Shown piece after piece: positions 1 to 6,572 of a stretch of 7,007 bases of DNA. Where the stretch lies: contig QMOL01000153.1 of NCBI GenBank assembly GCA_003648225.1, forward strand, positions 1 to 7,007, written 5' to 3'. Both the position numbers and the translations under genes were made by a program. The notes under the pieces are model-generated. The model did no database searches and had not been told where the DNA came from. It was given only the letters and a program-made list of their open reading frames with translations. The DNA comes from Chlamydiota bacterium. GTDB taxonomy: Bacteria; Auribacterota; UBA3054; B51-G9. The number at the start of each line of letters is the position of its first letter. Position 1 is the first letter of the stretch.

Positions 1-326
1 GAATGCCGTTAATTCGCCGTTTGACAAATCAGATTATGTCAAAAATCGTCTCTAAATTATGTGGTGTTAAATTGTCGGATACACAATGCGGTTATAGATT
101 ATTATCAAGAAGGGCTGTCGAAAGTCTGCAGCTTACAAAATCTAATTTTGAAGTTGATACTGAAATACTTTACCAGATCGCGCGAAAAGGATTTAAGGTG
201 ACTGAGGTGACAATCAGCACAATTTATGCAGAAGATCATTCAAGTCATATTCACCCTGTTGGTGATACGATCCGTTTTATCAAGCTAGTATTTGATTTAT
301 TGATTTCTATTAATTTCAGAAACTAA
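1..326 (+). CDS. Family-2 glycosyltransferase, polyprenyl-phosphate sugar transferase type (C-terminal part, 5' end outside window)
   Basis: Only the last ~107 residues are in the window; the reading frame is open to the left edge and the first ATG (position 3) is very likely internal, because the family has a conserved 'MP..R...N' stretch at this point well after the catalytic core. Visible family signatures are DTQCGYR (26-32 counted from that Met), FEVDTEIL (49-56) and the late Y....S.I.P..D segment (residues 75-88), as in dolichyl/undecaprenyl-phosphate mannose or glucose synthases. These transfer a sugar from a nucleotide donor to a polyprenyl phosphate at the cytoplasmic membrane face; the exact sugar cannot be told, and the N-terminal nucleotide-binding DxD region is not visible. 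The protein ends in a short hydrophobic segment (IKLVFDLLISI) and stop TAA at 324-326. It converges on the lipoprotein gene and overlaps its 3' end by 30 bp. The family call is solid; the substrate is unknown. Confidence 0.85.
   Translation, partial: MPLIRRLTNQIMSKIVSKLCGVKLSDTQCGYRLLSRRAVESLQLTKSNFEVDTEILYQIARKGFKVTEVTISTIYAEDHSSHIHPVGDTIRFIKLVFDLLISINFRN
297..326. other. Tail-to-tail overlap of convergent genes
   Basis: The 3' ends of the glycosyltransferase (+) and the lipoprotein gene (-) share 30 bp, so there is no intergenic space and no room for a terminator between them. The codon boundaries of the two genes coincide. Each stop codon (TAA) is the exact antisense of a Leu TTA codon in the other gene: bases 297-299 and 324-326. 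Confidence 0.9.
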
Positions 327-887
327 CTGCAGCATAAATTTACCGATAGATGAGTTTTGCGCGCTGACATAAGTTTGGACTGAAGAATCATTCAATTCGA
401 TTTTTTCTCTAAACCAGTTGTTTTTTATGATTTTTTTTGTCTTTGCGGAAATGATTTCGTAGTGTAAAATTAAGTCGGCAAACCATTTATCATCGCGCTT
501 TACCTGAGTCAGTTTGTCTATATAAACTGAAATAATATAATCAATATTATCGTTATAATTACGCGGGAATGAACTGACGTAGTCAAACTTTTTTGATAAA
601 TAAGCAATAATATTATCGGTTAACATATTACATGGACTCTCAGCCCATTGAGCAGTTGAGTATGAATCCATTACATATTTTGCCGGACTGATTGCTAAGC
701 TTTTTCTGTCATACTCTGCACGACCACGCACATGTTGAACAGCGATACTGATATTTTTAATTTTATTATTTTCAGTCGCGGGAGTTTCAAGAGAGTATTT
801 TGTAACTTTAGGAATTTCTACAGAAGTACATCCGCCAATAAGCGCGGCGAGTAAAAAAATGATTATGGTTGATATTGTTTTATTCAT
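297..887 (-). CDS. ABC-transport auxiliary lipoprotein, PqiC-like
   Basis: A 196-residue predicted lipoprotein and the last gene of the MCE transport cluster. From the chosen ATG (887) it has a short basic n-region (MNKT), a hydrophobic stretch and the lipobox IGGC with Cys20 as the lipidation site. Residue +2 is Thr, not Asp, which in the E. coli sorting rule would favour the outer membrane. The mature part resembles the ABC-transport auxiliary lipoproteins (PqiC type): an early KYSLE strand, a central AVQHVRGRAEYDRKSL region and a STAQWAES motif corresponding to the family's conserved tryptophan patch. PqiC-type proteins are thought to dock an MCE tunnel at the outer membrane. A longer GTG start at 920 would add 11 residues, but I prefer 887 because a strong ribosome binding site precedes it and the signal peptide then begins normally. 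The start overlaps the mlaD stop by 8 nt, implying coupled translation. The family call rests on weak sequence similarity plus context. Confidence 0.78.
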   Translation of the reverse strand: MNKTISTIIIFLLAALIGGCTSVEIPKVTKYSLETPATENNKIKNISIAVQHVRGRAEYDRKSLAISPAKYVMDSYSTAQWAESPCNMLTDNIIAYLSKKFDYVSSFPRNYNDNIDYIISVYIDKLTQVKRDDKWFADLILHYEIISAKTKKIIKNNWFREKIELNDSSVQTYVSAQNSSIGKFMLQLVSEINRNQ

Positions 888-1677
888 TGTTCCAATTCTC
901 CTTTTCTTGTTTCGCGCCACGAATTAATAATGCGGGCTGTCGGTTAATTTTATCAAGAAATTCATTTAAACTATCTGTTGCGATTCTAAGATTATTTATG
1001 GTTATATTAATGTTATTCTGGTTTTGCCGCATAAGATTGTTTGCAGCATTCACAGTTTTATCTAATTCAATAAGTGATAATCTGAACTTGTCAACAGTTT
1101 TAACAAATAACGCGGAATTAGTAGCCATAAAAATATCAATTTGACATAAAATTGATGAAACCGACTGAGCATTTTCAGGTGTAAAAACACTGTTGATATT
1201 GTCAATCAGAACTCCGGCTTGCTGAGAAATATCAACAATTTGTGATGAAAACTTCTGAAAACTTGATTTCGCACTCTCAATTAATATATTCGGATCATTC
1301 GGCTTTAATAAGGGGGAATTAGCGGAGCCGGGAGTAATCATTATTGATTTGCTGCCGATTATAAAGGAATCAACTTCGATAGTTGCAATACTGTCTTCCT
1401 TAATCATTGTGTGCGGCGCAATGTCCATTGAAATCTTTGTCCGTGCAGATGTAGGATCAAACTTTATGTCAACTACTTTGCCGACTTCCTCACCGTGATA
1501 TCTGACAAGAGAGCCGATTTTAAGACCTTTGACCGCTTCGTCAAATTCGACATAATATTTATCTTGCTTTTTCATCCATTGAGTGCCGACAAGAGTTATT
1601 ATCAAAGTAGCGAACAATGTAGTTGTTACAAAGATAAAAAACACAGCTTTAATTTTATCAGATCGTCTAATAGCCAT
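880..1677 (-). CDS. mlaD: MCE-domain lipid transport protein MlaD, long-tailed form
   Basis: A 265-residue periplasmic substrate-binding subunit of the MCE lipid transporter, anchored in the inner membrane. Residues ~11-31 form the single transmembrane helix after a basic MAIRRSDKIK start. Residues ~40-118 are one MCE domain (strand YYVEFDEAVKGLKIGSLV, then YHGEEVGKV, and the closing IGSKSIMITPG). Residues ~135-245 are predicted mostly helical and polar, ending in a RQPALLIRGAK motif (246-256) typical of the C-terminal end of MCE proteins. E. coli MlaD is ~183 residues, so this tail is much longer. By analogy with PqiB, whose C-terminal helices form a hollow needle, a hexamer could extend the lipid channel across the periplasm; that is inference. 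ATG at 1677 lacks a Shine-Dalgarno site and follows mlaF by 44 nt. 'MlaD' is used in the family sense; the real role could be closer to Pqi/Let tunnels. Confidence 0.9.
   Translation of the reverse strand: MAIRRSDKIKAVFFIFVTTTLFATLIITLVGTQWMKKQDKYYVEFDEAVKGLKIGSLVRYHGEEVGKVVDIKFDPTSARTKISMDIAPHTMIKEDSIATIEVDSFIIGSKSIMITPGSANSPLLKPNDPNILIESAKSSFQKFSSQIVDISQQAGVLIDNINSVFTPENAQSVSSILCQIDIFMATNSALFVKTVDKFRLSLIELDKTVNAANNLMRQNQNNINITINNLRIATDSLNEFLDKINRQPALLIRGAKQEKENWNNE
888..905 (-). promoter_or_regulatory. Strong ribosome binding site deciding the lipoprotein start
   Basis: Read on the - strand, AAAAGGAG (905-898) sits 10 nt before the ATG at 887. It lies inside the last codons of mlaD (Lys-Glu-Asn of the tail). 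It supports ATG 887 over the GTG at 920 and is the only strong Shine-Dalgarno sequence I can find before any gene in the window. Confidence 0.7.
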
Positions 1678-1701
1678 AGTAATTTGATGTTTAATGTTTA
1701 A

Positions 1702-1727
1702 ATATAATTTCTAACTTCTAATTATAT
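1702..1727 (-). repeat. A/T-only inverted repeat across the mlaF stop and the mlaF-mlaD gap
   Basis: Arms ATATAATT (1702-1709) and AATTATAT (1720-1727) are perfect 8-bp complements separated by 10 nt that contain part of a TTCTAA-C-TTCTAA direct repeat (1709-1721). The right arm includes the mlaF stop codon (1722-1724). The stem is made only of A-U pairs with no G/C and no following U-run, so a classic terminator is unlikely. In this AT-rich DNA it may be chance; a weak mRNA hairpin between mlaF and mlaD is the alternative. Confidence 0.35.
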
Positions 1728-2480
1728 CAATTGCTCTTCCTTATCATGTTGCATAAAGAAATTAATTACTCTTGAATCTCCACTTTGCTCCATTTCTTTG
1801 ATCGTACCTGACGCGATTATTTTAGCGTCGGCTATCATAATCGCGCGGTCGGAAATTCTTCTTATACTTGTTAAATCGTGTGTTACAACAACGACTGTTA
1901 TATTAAGTTCATCACGTAAGCGGACAATTATTCTGTCAAGTTCGGCAGCCATAATCGGGTCGAGACCGGTAGTGTGCTCATCAAAAAATAAAAGCTTCGG
2001 GTCCATTACCATCGCTCGAGCGATCGCGGCACGCTTCTTCATTCCACCTGAAAGCTCTGCCGGCAGATAGTCTCTTGCGTGGTCAAGGCCGACAAGATGA
2101 AGTTTCCAGTCAACAATGTCTCTAATAACACGGGTGGAATAATCGGTATATTCCTCAAGTGGAAGAGAAACATTTTCAGCAAGTGTCATTGAATTGAATA
2201 AAGCACCTCCCTGAAAGACCATGCCAATTTGTTCTCTAAGAGGCTGCATTTCATCATCGTTGGCTTTTGTAATATCAAAATCCAGAATTGAGATTGAACC
2301 GGCATCGGGACGTAGCAGCCCAAGCAAATGTTTTAGAAGTGTGGTTTTCCCGCATCCGCTGCCGCCGAGCACGGCGAAGATTTCTTCTTCATGAGTAGAA
2401 AAGGAAATATTATCGAGAACGACATTATCATCGTATGAAGTGATAAGATTTTTAACTTCTATAACAGTTTTTTTATTCAT
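1722..2480 (-). CDS. mlaF: MCE/Mla lipid transporter ATP-binding subunit MlaF
   Basis: A 252-residue ABC ATPase that would energise phospholipid movement through the MlaE permease from the cytoplasmic face. All core motifs are visible: Walker A GGSGCGKT (39-46), Q-loop Gln90 in VFQGGALF, signature LSGGM (143-147), Walker B KLLFFDE (162-168), D-loop GLDP (172-175) and switch His201 in VVTHD. The FQGGALF and SGGMKKRAAIARA forms are characteristic of the MlaF branch. One oddity is His169 directly after the catalytic Glu168, where ABC ATPases nearly always have proline (DEPT..GLD). All other catalytic residues are intact, so I expect an active enzyme. The ATG at 2478-2480 overlaps the mlaE stop in an ATGA arrangement, typical of coupled translation of permease and ATPase. 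No Shine-Dalgarno site is seen. The product assignment is secure; transport direction cannot be read from sequence. Confidence 0.95.
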   Translation of the reverse strand: MNKKTVIEVKNLITSYDDNVVLDNISFSTHEEEIFAVLGGSGCGKTTLLKHLLGLLRPDAGSISILDFDITKANDDEMQPLREQIGMVFQGGALFNSMTLAENVSLPLEEYTDYSTRVIRDIVDWKLHLVGLDHARDYLPAELSGGMKKRAAIARAMVMDPKLLFFDEHTTGLDPIMAAELDRIIVRLRDELNITVVVVTHDLTSIRRISDRAIMIADAKIIASGTIKEMEQSGDSRVINFFMQHDKEEQLI

Positions 2481-3613
2481 ACATTAAATTTAAGTGTGTG
2501 GCCTGTGAAATAAAATAATATTGTGAAAAATAAATGAGCAATAGCAATGAAAATAATCGAATGCACAACACTTTTGGTCGTTGACCTGCCTATTCCTTCA
2601 GCGCCCCCTGAAGTGTTTAATCCTTGATGTACAGCAATGCTGGCAATAATAATTGCGTCAGCAATACTTTTTATAAGACCAATCATAACATCATTTGCGC
2701 TGATCGCCTGAATGGTTTGGTCAATATAATGACTGCTCGGAATCCCAAGTTGAATTGTTGAAAATAAATAACCGCCTGTTATTCCAATTACATCAGCAAA
2801 AATGGTTAAACATGGCAGAGCAACAAAAAGAGCTACAAATTTTGGAACTACAATATATTTTGTTACACTTACACCCATCGCCCGGAGAGCGTCCATCTCT
2901 TCTGAAGCGACCATAGAACCAAGCTCGGCGGTAATTGCCGACCCGCTTCTGCCGGCAGTTAAAAGCGCGGCAAGCAACGGACCTAATTCTCTAACAATTG
3001 CCATTCCTACCAGGTTGGCAATGTAAATAGTCGCTCCGAAATTCTGCAGCTGGGCTGCAGCCTGGATAGCAAGAATAAGACCCATTATTCCTGCAACAAG
3101 TGCGACAATGCCAAGCGAGCGCATTCCCCGTTCGGAAATCTCAAAGAGAGTTCGCGAATAACGAAATCCGTGCTTAAAGAAAGGCCCGAGCAGTGTCCAA
3201 AAAGTTATGTCCTCAAGTAATTTAACTGTGCTTACAATATTATGCCATGATGTTACAACCCAGCTTAACGTATCATCAACAACCGGAATTTCATCTTTTT
3301 TGATGAGATGTGTGGCCGCCGGTTTTCTGTAAAGCATAAAATTTATTGTTTTAAGAGTGTCTTCAGGAATGCTGTTTAATGACCATTTGATATTTCTATG
3401 ATTAAGTCTTTTTATAAAATCCGCAAGGAACGCGCAGGCTGAAGATGGCCATATGGAAACCGCAGAACAGTCAATCAGGACATTAGAAATTTTTTCACTT
3501 CGTATTCTTTTGAAGTGAGATTCTCCTTCAAGAAGAGAAAATTCAGGTGAAATATGTATTATGTGTTGTTGAACCATCTTAAATTCAATTTTTAATTTCT
3601 TTCCCGAGGACAC
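2477..3613 (-). CDS. mlaE: MlaE-family lipid permease with fused N-terminal STAS domain
   Basis: A 378-residue inner-membrane permease of the MCE transporter. Residues ~7-105 look like a STAS domain (strand NVLIDCSAV, then helix ACAFLADFIKRL), the counterpart of the separate E. coli MlaB. Residues ~130-378 are the MlaE permease, with an amphipathic helix region followed by ~5 membrane helices. It carries the family block GIMGLILAIQAAAQLQNFGA (175-194), the hallmark RELGPLLAALLTAGRSGSA (208-226) with AELGSM..SEEMDALRAMG (229-247), and GLNTSGGAEGIGRSTT (331-346). E. coli MlaE is ~260 residues; the fusion explains the extra length. The start is uncertain: I chose GTG at 3613 because residues 7-16 supply a first STAS strand and an in-frame TGA lies just upstream, but ATG at 3577 (366 residues) is possible. 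The gene lies 41 nt after folP and overlaps mlaF by 4 nt. The usual STAS D-[S/T]-x-G loop is degenerate here (WPSSA). Confidence 0.92.
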   Translation of the reverse strand: MSSGKKLKIEFKMVQQHIIHISPEFSLLEGESHFKRIRSEKISNVLIDCSAVSIWPSSACAFLADFIKRLNHRNIKWSLNSIPEDTLKTINFMLYRKPAATHLIKKDEIPVVDDTLSWVVTSWHNIVSTVKLLEDITFWTLLGPFFKHGFRYSRTLFEISERGMRSLGIVALVAGIMGLILAIQAAAQLQNFGATIYIANLVGMAIVRELGPLLAALLTAGRSGSAITAELGSMVASEEMDALRAMGVSVTKYIVVPKFVALFVALPCLTIFADVIGITGGYLFSTIQLGIPSSHYIDQTIQAISANDVMIGLIKSIADAIIIASIAVHQGLNTSGGAEGIGRSTTKSVVHSIIFIAIAHLFFTILFYFTGHTLKFNV

Positions 3614-3654
3614 AGATGCTCATTTTAATGTTGATTATTGAGCGCTAAGTTTAT

Positions 3655-4488
3655 TTAATTGTTCAATAAAATTGCTTCTGCAACACTCAGGGCTTCGGTT
3701 GTTTCTTTCACATCGTGAGTTCTGAAAATTATTGCACCACGCAAATATGATATTATGTTAGCTGCAATCGAACCGGCGAGTCTTTCGTTCGGCATCCGAT
3801 CTGTTATTTCACCTATAAACTTTTTTCTTGACGCGCCAATCAAAATCGGGCAGCCTAATGTTTTAAGTTTATCAATATTATTAATTAAAAATTCATTGGC
3901 TGCAAATGTTTTTCCGAAACCAATTCCGGGATCAATAACAATTTGTTCCTTTTTAATGCCTGAATTAATCGCTTGCTGAACTCGACTTTCTAAAAAACTT
4001 ATTACACACTCTAACACATCGCTTTTGTTAAGCGGATTGTTTTGCATCGTTTCCGGATCGCCGTGCTTGTGCATTAAAATAATTCCCGCGGAATATTTTT
4101 TTACAACAAATGCCATTTCCGGATCACTTATCGCGCTTATGTCATTTACGATTGACGCTCCGGCATTAATCGCCTTTTCGGCAACATCAGCTTTATAAGT
4201 GTCAATCGCAATCGGCAAATTGATTAAAGACGATAACTTTTCAATGACCGGAATTACACGCCGCAATTCTTCTTCCGCGGAAACAGGTTTCGCGCCGGGG
4301 CGCGAAGATTCACCACCAACATCAATTATATCCGCACCGTTTTTTTTCATTTGAACGGCTGTTTCGCAAGCAACATCCGGATTAATATTTTCCCCGCCAT
4401 CGTAAAACGAGTCGGGTGTAACATTCAAAATGCCCATTACAACAGGGCTTTCAAGCGAAATAGAATTGTCGCGGATTGACCAATTCAT
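3655..4488 (-). CDS. folP: Dihydropteroate synthase
   Basis: A 277-residue cytosolic enzyme that condenses p-aminobenzoate with dihydropterin pyrophosphate to give dihydropteroate in folate synthesis; it is the sulfonamide target. It is full length for the family, a TIM barrel. Motifs in order are GILNVTPDSFYDGG (19-32, metal/pyrophosphate Asn22), DVGGESSRPGA (56-66), IDTYK with pterin-contacting Asp96, VNDIS with Asn115, DPGIGFGKT with Asp186, GASRKKFIG with Lys222, and RTHDV with Arg256 and His258. All expected active-site residues are present, so the enzyme should be functional. It follows ftsH by 22 nt; ftsH-folP adjacency is also found in E. coli and other bacteria. It precedes the mlaE gene by 41 nt. 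The ATG at 4488 has no Shine-Dalgarno site but places the first motif at the usual distance. Confidence 0.97.
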   Translation of the reverse strand: MNWSIRDNSISLESPVVMGILNVTPDSFYDGGENINPDVACETAVQMKKNGADIIDVGGESSRPGAKPVSAEEELRRVIPVIEKLSSLINLPIAIDTYKADVAEKAINAGASIVNDISAISDPEMAFVVKKYSAGIILMHKHGDPETMQNNPLNKSDVLECVISFLESRVQQAINSGIKKEQIVIDPGIGFGKTFAANEFLINNIDKLKTLGCPILIGASRKKFIGEITDRMPNERLAGSIAANIISYLRGAIIFRTHDVKETTEALSVAEAILLNN

Positions 4489-4510
4489 AATGATTTAATT
4501 ACTAATCAGA

Positions 4511-6553
4511 TTACTTGTCGTCAGATTGAATATCTCCTGTATCTTTATCGGCAGCTTTAGATTCTTCCGTATCTGAAGTGTCTAAAACGTCTTTCGGTGC
4601 TTCAATTTCAACTTCACGAGTTATTTCATCTCCTTTCATAATAATGTCAACTTCATCGCCGTCAATAACTTCATATTTCATGAGAGCTTCGCCAATGGCA
4701 TCAAGCTTATCTCTATGCTCAGTTAAAATTTGAGTGGCTTTCGCTTCGGCTTCGTCAATAATATTTCTGATCTCCTGGTCAATATTTCTAGCTGTTTCTT
4801 CGCTGTAATCTTTGTGCCTGTCAATTTCTTTACCGAGAAAAATATGCTCTTCTCGACTGCCGTAAGCGAGAGGCCCCATTGAGTCACTCATGCCCCATTC
4901 GCAAACCATTTTTCTGGCGATTTCGGTAGCATATTTAATATCTGAACTCGCGCCTGAAGAAACATCATCAAATACTAACTTTTCGGCAATTCTACCAGCC
5001 ATAAAGGTCGCAAGCTGTGCTTTAAATTCATTTTTTGTGTAATGATACTTGTCTTTTTCCGGAAGTTGCATGGTAGCTCCAAGATAAGCAATGCCACGAG
5101 GAATTATTGTTACTTTGTGAATCGGCTCACACTCGGGAATCATAACTGTAACAAGCGCGTGGCCTGCTTCATGCCAAGCTGTTCTGCGTTTATCTTTTTC
5201 GTCCATCTTTCTACTTTTCCTTTCACGGCCGAAGCGGACTTTATCGCGAGCTTCCTCAAAAAATTCATGCTCAACGTTTTCTTTATCATTTCTAGCCGCC
5301 ATTAATGCCGCTTCATTGACAAGATTAGCGAGTTCGGCACCTGAGAATCCCGGAGTTCCTCTCGCAATTCTTGATAAATCAACTTTCTCATGGAGTTTGA
5401 TTTTCCGGACATGAATATTCAAAATTTCTTCACGACCTTTCTGGTCAGGCATATCAATTACAATTTGACGATCAAACCTGCCGGGGCGAAGTAGAGCCGG
5501 ATCAAGTACGTCAGGCCGGTTTGTTGCCGCAACGATAATTACGCCATCGTTGGCATTGAACCCGTCCATCTCAACGAGGAGCGCGTTCAACGTTTGCTCA
5601 CGTTCATCGTGACCTCCGCCGAGACCTGCTCCCCTAAGTCTGCCAACGGCATCTATTTCATCAACGAAAATTATGCAGGGAGCGTTGTGCTTGCCTTGTT
5701 CAAAAAGGTCGCGCACGCGTGATGCACCTACGCCGACAAACATTTCTACAAAATCAGAACCGCTTATTGAAAAGAAAGGAACATCCGCCTCACCGGCAAC
5801 AGCTTTAGCGAGTAATGTTTTTCCTGTTCCGGGTTGGCCCATTAACATAACGCCGCGAGGAATTTTACCGCCAAGCTTTTCAAATTTCTTGGGATCTTTC
5901 AAATAGTCAATGATTTCAGTAACTTCTTCTTTTGCCTCATCGCAGCCGGCAACATCTTTAAAAGTAATTTCGCTTTTATCTTTATTCTTTTTCGCACGGC
6001 TCTTTCCAAAAGTCATTGCCATTCCCATTCCACGTTTCATTTGCCTGTTAATGAAAAAACCAATTACCAGAACTATAAGAATTATTGGCAGAAAAGAACT
6101 GATAATCATTTTCCAAAAATCGTTTGAAGGAAGCGTCTCGTAATTAATATTTAACGCGTCTAACTTTTTGGCTAATTCAGCTTGCGAGTCGGCTCCGTCA
6201 ACAATTGTCGTCGTGAACATCATCTTTTTTGGCGACTTTAATTTAAATTGCTCTATCCATTCCGGCTTGATTGACGGATCTTTCGGATTGACGTTTATTT
6301 CTCCTTTAACTACAATACTGCCAGAAGTAAAAGCAACTGATATAATGTTAGTATTTTCGATTTGTCTAATAAAATCAGACGTCTGTATTTTTAGTGTCGG
6401 CTTCTGCTTTTTTAAATAAATTTGTAATGCCATAACTACGGTAAATGCGATTAAAACCCATATTATTATTGATTTAAACATCGGACTACCCAACTCAGGC
6501 GCATTTTCAGGTCTGTTCTTTTTTAATGTCTCTTTAAGATTCTTTTGTTTCAT
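4511..6553 (-). CDS. ftsH: ATP-dependent zinc metalloprotease FtsH
   Basis: A 680-residue membrane-anchored AAA+ protease that unfolds and degrades misassembled membrane proteins and selected cytosolic regulators, acting as a hexamer. Domains are a basic N-terminal extension (1-26), transmembrane helix 1 (~27-46), a periplasmic domain (~47-148), transmembrane helix 2 (~149-169), the AAA+ module (~195-440) and the M41 peptidase (~445-640). Visible residues are Walker A GQPGTGKT (239-246), pore-loop MFVG with Phe272, Walker B IIFVDE (294-299), the second region of homology ending LLRPGRFDR with arginine fingers 356 and 359, the zinc site HEAGH (461-465) and the third zinc ligand Asp538 in SSGASSD. 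All catalytic residues are intact. The last ~40 residues (~641-680) are an acidic, Asp/Glu/Ser/Thr-rich, probably disordered tail. The ATG at 6553 has no Shine-Dalgarno site; purC ends 19 nt upstream and folP follows after 22 nt. Confidence 0.98.
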   Translation of the reverse strand: MKQKNLKETLKKNRPENAPELGSPMFKSIIIWVLIAFTVVMALQIYLKKQKPTLKIQTSDFIRQIENTNIISVAFTSGSIVVKGEINVNPKDPSIKPEWIEQFKLKSPKKMMFTTTIVDGADSQAELAKKLDALNINYETLPSNDFWKMIISSFLPIILIVLVIGFFINRQMKRGMGMAMTFGKSRAKKNKDKSEITFKDVAGCDEAKEEVTEIIDYLKDPKKFEKLGGKIPRGVMLMGQPGTGKTLLAKAVAGEADVPFFSISGSDFVEMFVGVGASRVRDLFEQGKHNAPCIIFVDEIDAVGRLRGAGLGGGHDEREQTLNALLVEMDGFNANDGVIIVAATNRPDVLDPALLRPGRFDRQIVIDMPDQKGREEILNIHVRKIKLHEKVDLSRIARGTPGFSGAELANLVNEAALMAARNDKENVEHEFFEEARDKVRFGRERKSRKMDEKDKRRTAWHEAGHALVTVMIPECEPIHKVTIIPRGIAYLGATMQLPEKDKYHYTKNEFKAQLATFMAGRIAEKLVFDDVSSGASSDIKYATEIARKMVCEWGMSDSMGPLAYGSREEHIFLGKEIDRHKDYSEETARNIDQEIRNIIDEAEAKATQILTEHRDKLDAIGEALMKYEVIDGDEVDIIMKGDEITREVEIEAPKDVLDTSDTEESKAADKDTGDIQSDDK

Positions 6554-6572
6554 TATTTTCTAATTATGATTA

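Noticed and set aside
251..265. Hairpin TCACC-CTGTT-GGTGA about 30 nt past the lipoprotein stop, considered as the operon terminator
   Set aside because: The stem is only 5 bp, there is no U-run after it on the - strand transcript, and it lies inside the glycosyltransferase coding region (His-Pro-Val-Gly-Asp codons).
383..440. T-rich tracts on the + strand after the glycosyltransferase stop, considered as a terminator for that gene
   Set aside because: The T-runs are antisense to lysine-rich codons of the lipoprotein, and the only stem before them is A/T with G-T pairs; not enough for a terminator call.
887..920. Longer lipoprotein start (GTG at 920) adding 11 residues
   Set aside because: It would need a GTG with no ribosome site and a long basic extension before the signal peptide; ATG 887 has a strong Shine-Dalgarno sequence.
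3618..3643. GCTCA/TGAGC inverted repeat in the folP-mlaE gap
   Set aside because: The arms are only 5 bp with a 16-nt loop, and no U-run or operator-like symmetry is present; expected by chance.
5042..6419. Several open + strand frames of 70-90 codons opposite ftsH
   Set aside because: They are antisense to a highly conserved protease gene and their translations show no domain, plausible composition or ribosome site.
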